Positions 13,943-14,310 of a stretch of DNA of 14,310 nucleotides are shown here, one piece after another (the stretch's first letter is position 1; the number at the start of each line of letters is the position of its first letter). The notes below the pieces were generated by a model, which was given only the letters and a program-made list of their open reading frames with translations, ran no database searches and had not been told where the DNA came from. The position numbers and the translations under genes were made by a program. The stretch spans positions 1-14,310 of the forward strand of contig JAUVPA010000011.1 of assembly GCA_030598905.1 (NCBI GenBank), written 5' to 3'. Origin of the DNA: Acidimicrobiia bacterium. GTDB taxonomy: Bacteria; Actinomycetota; Acidimicrobiia; Spongiisociales; UBA5794.

Positions 13943-14310
13943 ATGCAGACGCATCTGCGCGGTCGGGACATGATCACGACCCAGGAGTGGACGAAGGACG
14001 AACTCGACACCGTGATCGATGTGGCGCTCGACCTGAAGCGGCGGCGGGCACTCGGCGAGCCCCACGCGCTGCTCCGCGACAAGGTGCTCGCCATGTTGTT
14101 CTTCTTCTCGTCGACACGGACCCGGGCGAGCTTCGAAGCCGGCATGGCGCAACTCGGTGGGCACGCCATGTTCCTCGACAGCACGACGACCCAGATCGGA
14201 CACGGTGATACGTGGAAGGAAATCGGCGAGATCCTCGGCCGCTACAACGACGGCATCGCCATCCGCCAGGTCGACTGGGGAATCGGCAACCAGTACATCC
14301 GCGCCGTTGC
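13943..14310 (+). CDS. YgeW-type carbamoyltransferase, N-terminal part (truncated by window edge)
   Basis: The first 122 residues of an aspartate/ornithine carbamoyltransferase-family protein. The carbamoyl-phosphate motif FFSSTRTRASFE lies around residues 53-64. It is followed by TTTQIGHGDTWKEIGEIL and, near the cut, the segment DDGIAI-like ..NDGIAIRQVDWGIGNQYIRAV. The segments QIGHGDTWKE and GNQYIR match what I recall of E. coli YgeW (QIAHGETVRE, GNAYMR) better than ArgF or PyrB. YgeW belongs to a knotted transcarbamylase group of unproven substrate. The knot and substrate-specific loop lie beyond the window, so the assignment is provisional. It follows the GntR gene by 10 nt and is the second carbamoyltransferase of this locus. 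Confidence 0.78.
   Translation, partial: MQTHLRGRDMITTQEWTKDELDTVIDVALDLKRRRALGEPHALLRDKVLAMLFFFSSTRTRASFEAGMAQLGGHAMFLDSTTTQIGHGDTWKEIGEILGRYNDGIAIRQVDWGIGNQYIRAV

Overview
The window is high-GC bacterial DNA with dense genes, ATGA-type start/stop overlaps and short gaps. A NarL-type two-component pair, a HutC-type GntR regulator and the potassium-channel-like protein suggest an actinobacterial genome, perhaps Acidimicrobiia-like. This is inference from style, and no marker gene is present to prove it. I see no rRNA, tRNA, CRISPR array or insertion sequence, and no gap between genes longer than about 125 bases.

Left part (1-1929): a truncated P-loop protein resembling Clp1/Grc3 polynucleotide kinases (minus strand) lies downstream of a pore-loop ion-channel-like membrane protein (minus). 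Diverging from it is an AhpD-family peroxidase-like gene (1348-1929, plus) interrupted in frame by TGA at 1591-1593. That TGA falls exactly on the second Cys of the CxxC active site. The frame continues with strongly family-like sequence, and a stem-loop with a GGUC apical loop lies 25 nt after the TGA. I read this as a selenoprotein with a CxxU active site; it is the most striking item in the window.

Middle part (1917-8398): a minus-strand operon encodes a secreted EF-hand-type protein with a C-terminal anchor-like tail, a two-helix membrane protein and an acetoacetyl/acyl-CoA synthetase. Diverging from it on the plus strand are a membrane histidine kinase and NarL-type response regulator, overlapping by 4 nt, then an MFS transporter. 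The end of the MFS gene runs into a GC-rich palindromic repeat that probably also acts as a two-way terminator.

Right part (8440-14310): a minus-strand operon encodes an aspartate-carbamoyltransferase-like enzyme, carbamate kinase, a threonine-synthase-like PLP enzyme and a TrpB-like PLP enzyme. A divergent GntR/HutC regulator is followed by a second carbamoyltransferase of YgeW type, cut by the window edge. Two carbamoyltransferases with carbamate kinase suggest a catabolic route in which a carbamoylated compound is phosphorolysed to carbamoyl phosphate and used to make ATP. The PLP enzymes would process the released amino acid. This resembles the E. coli ygeW-ygeX-yqeA layout, but with different PLP enzymes and an extra carbamoyltransferase. 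The substrate cannot be read from the sequence.
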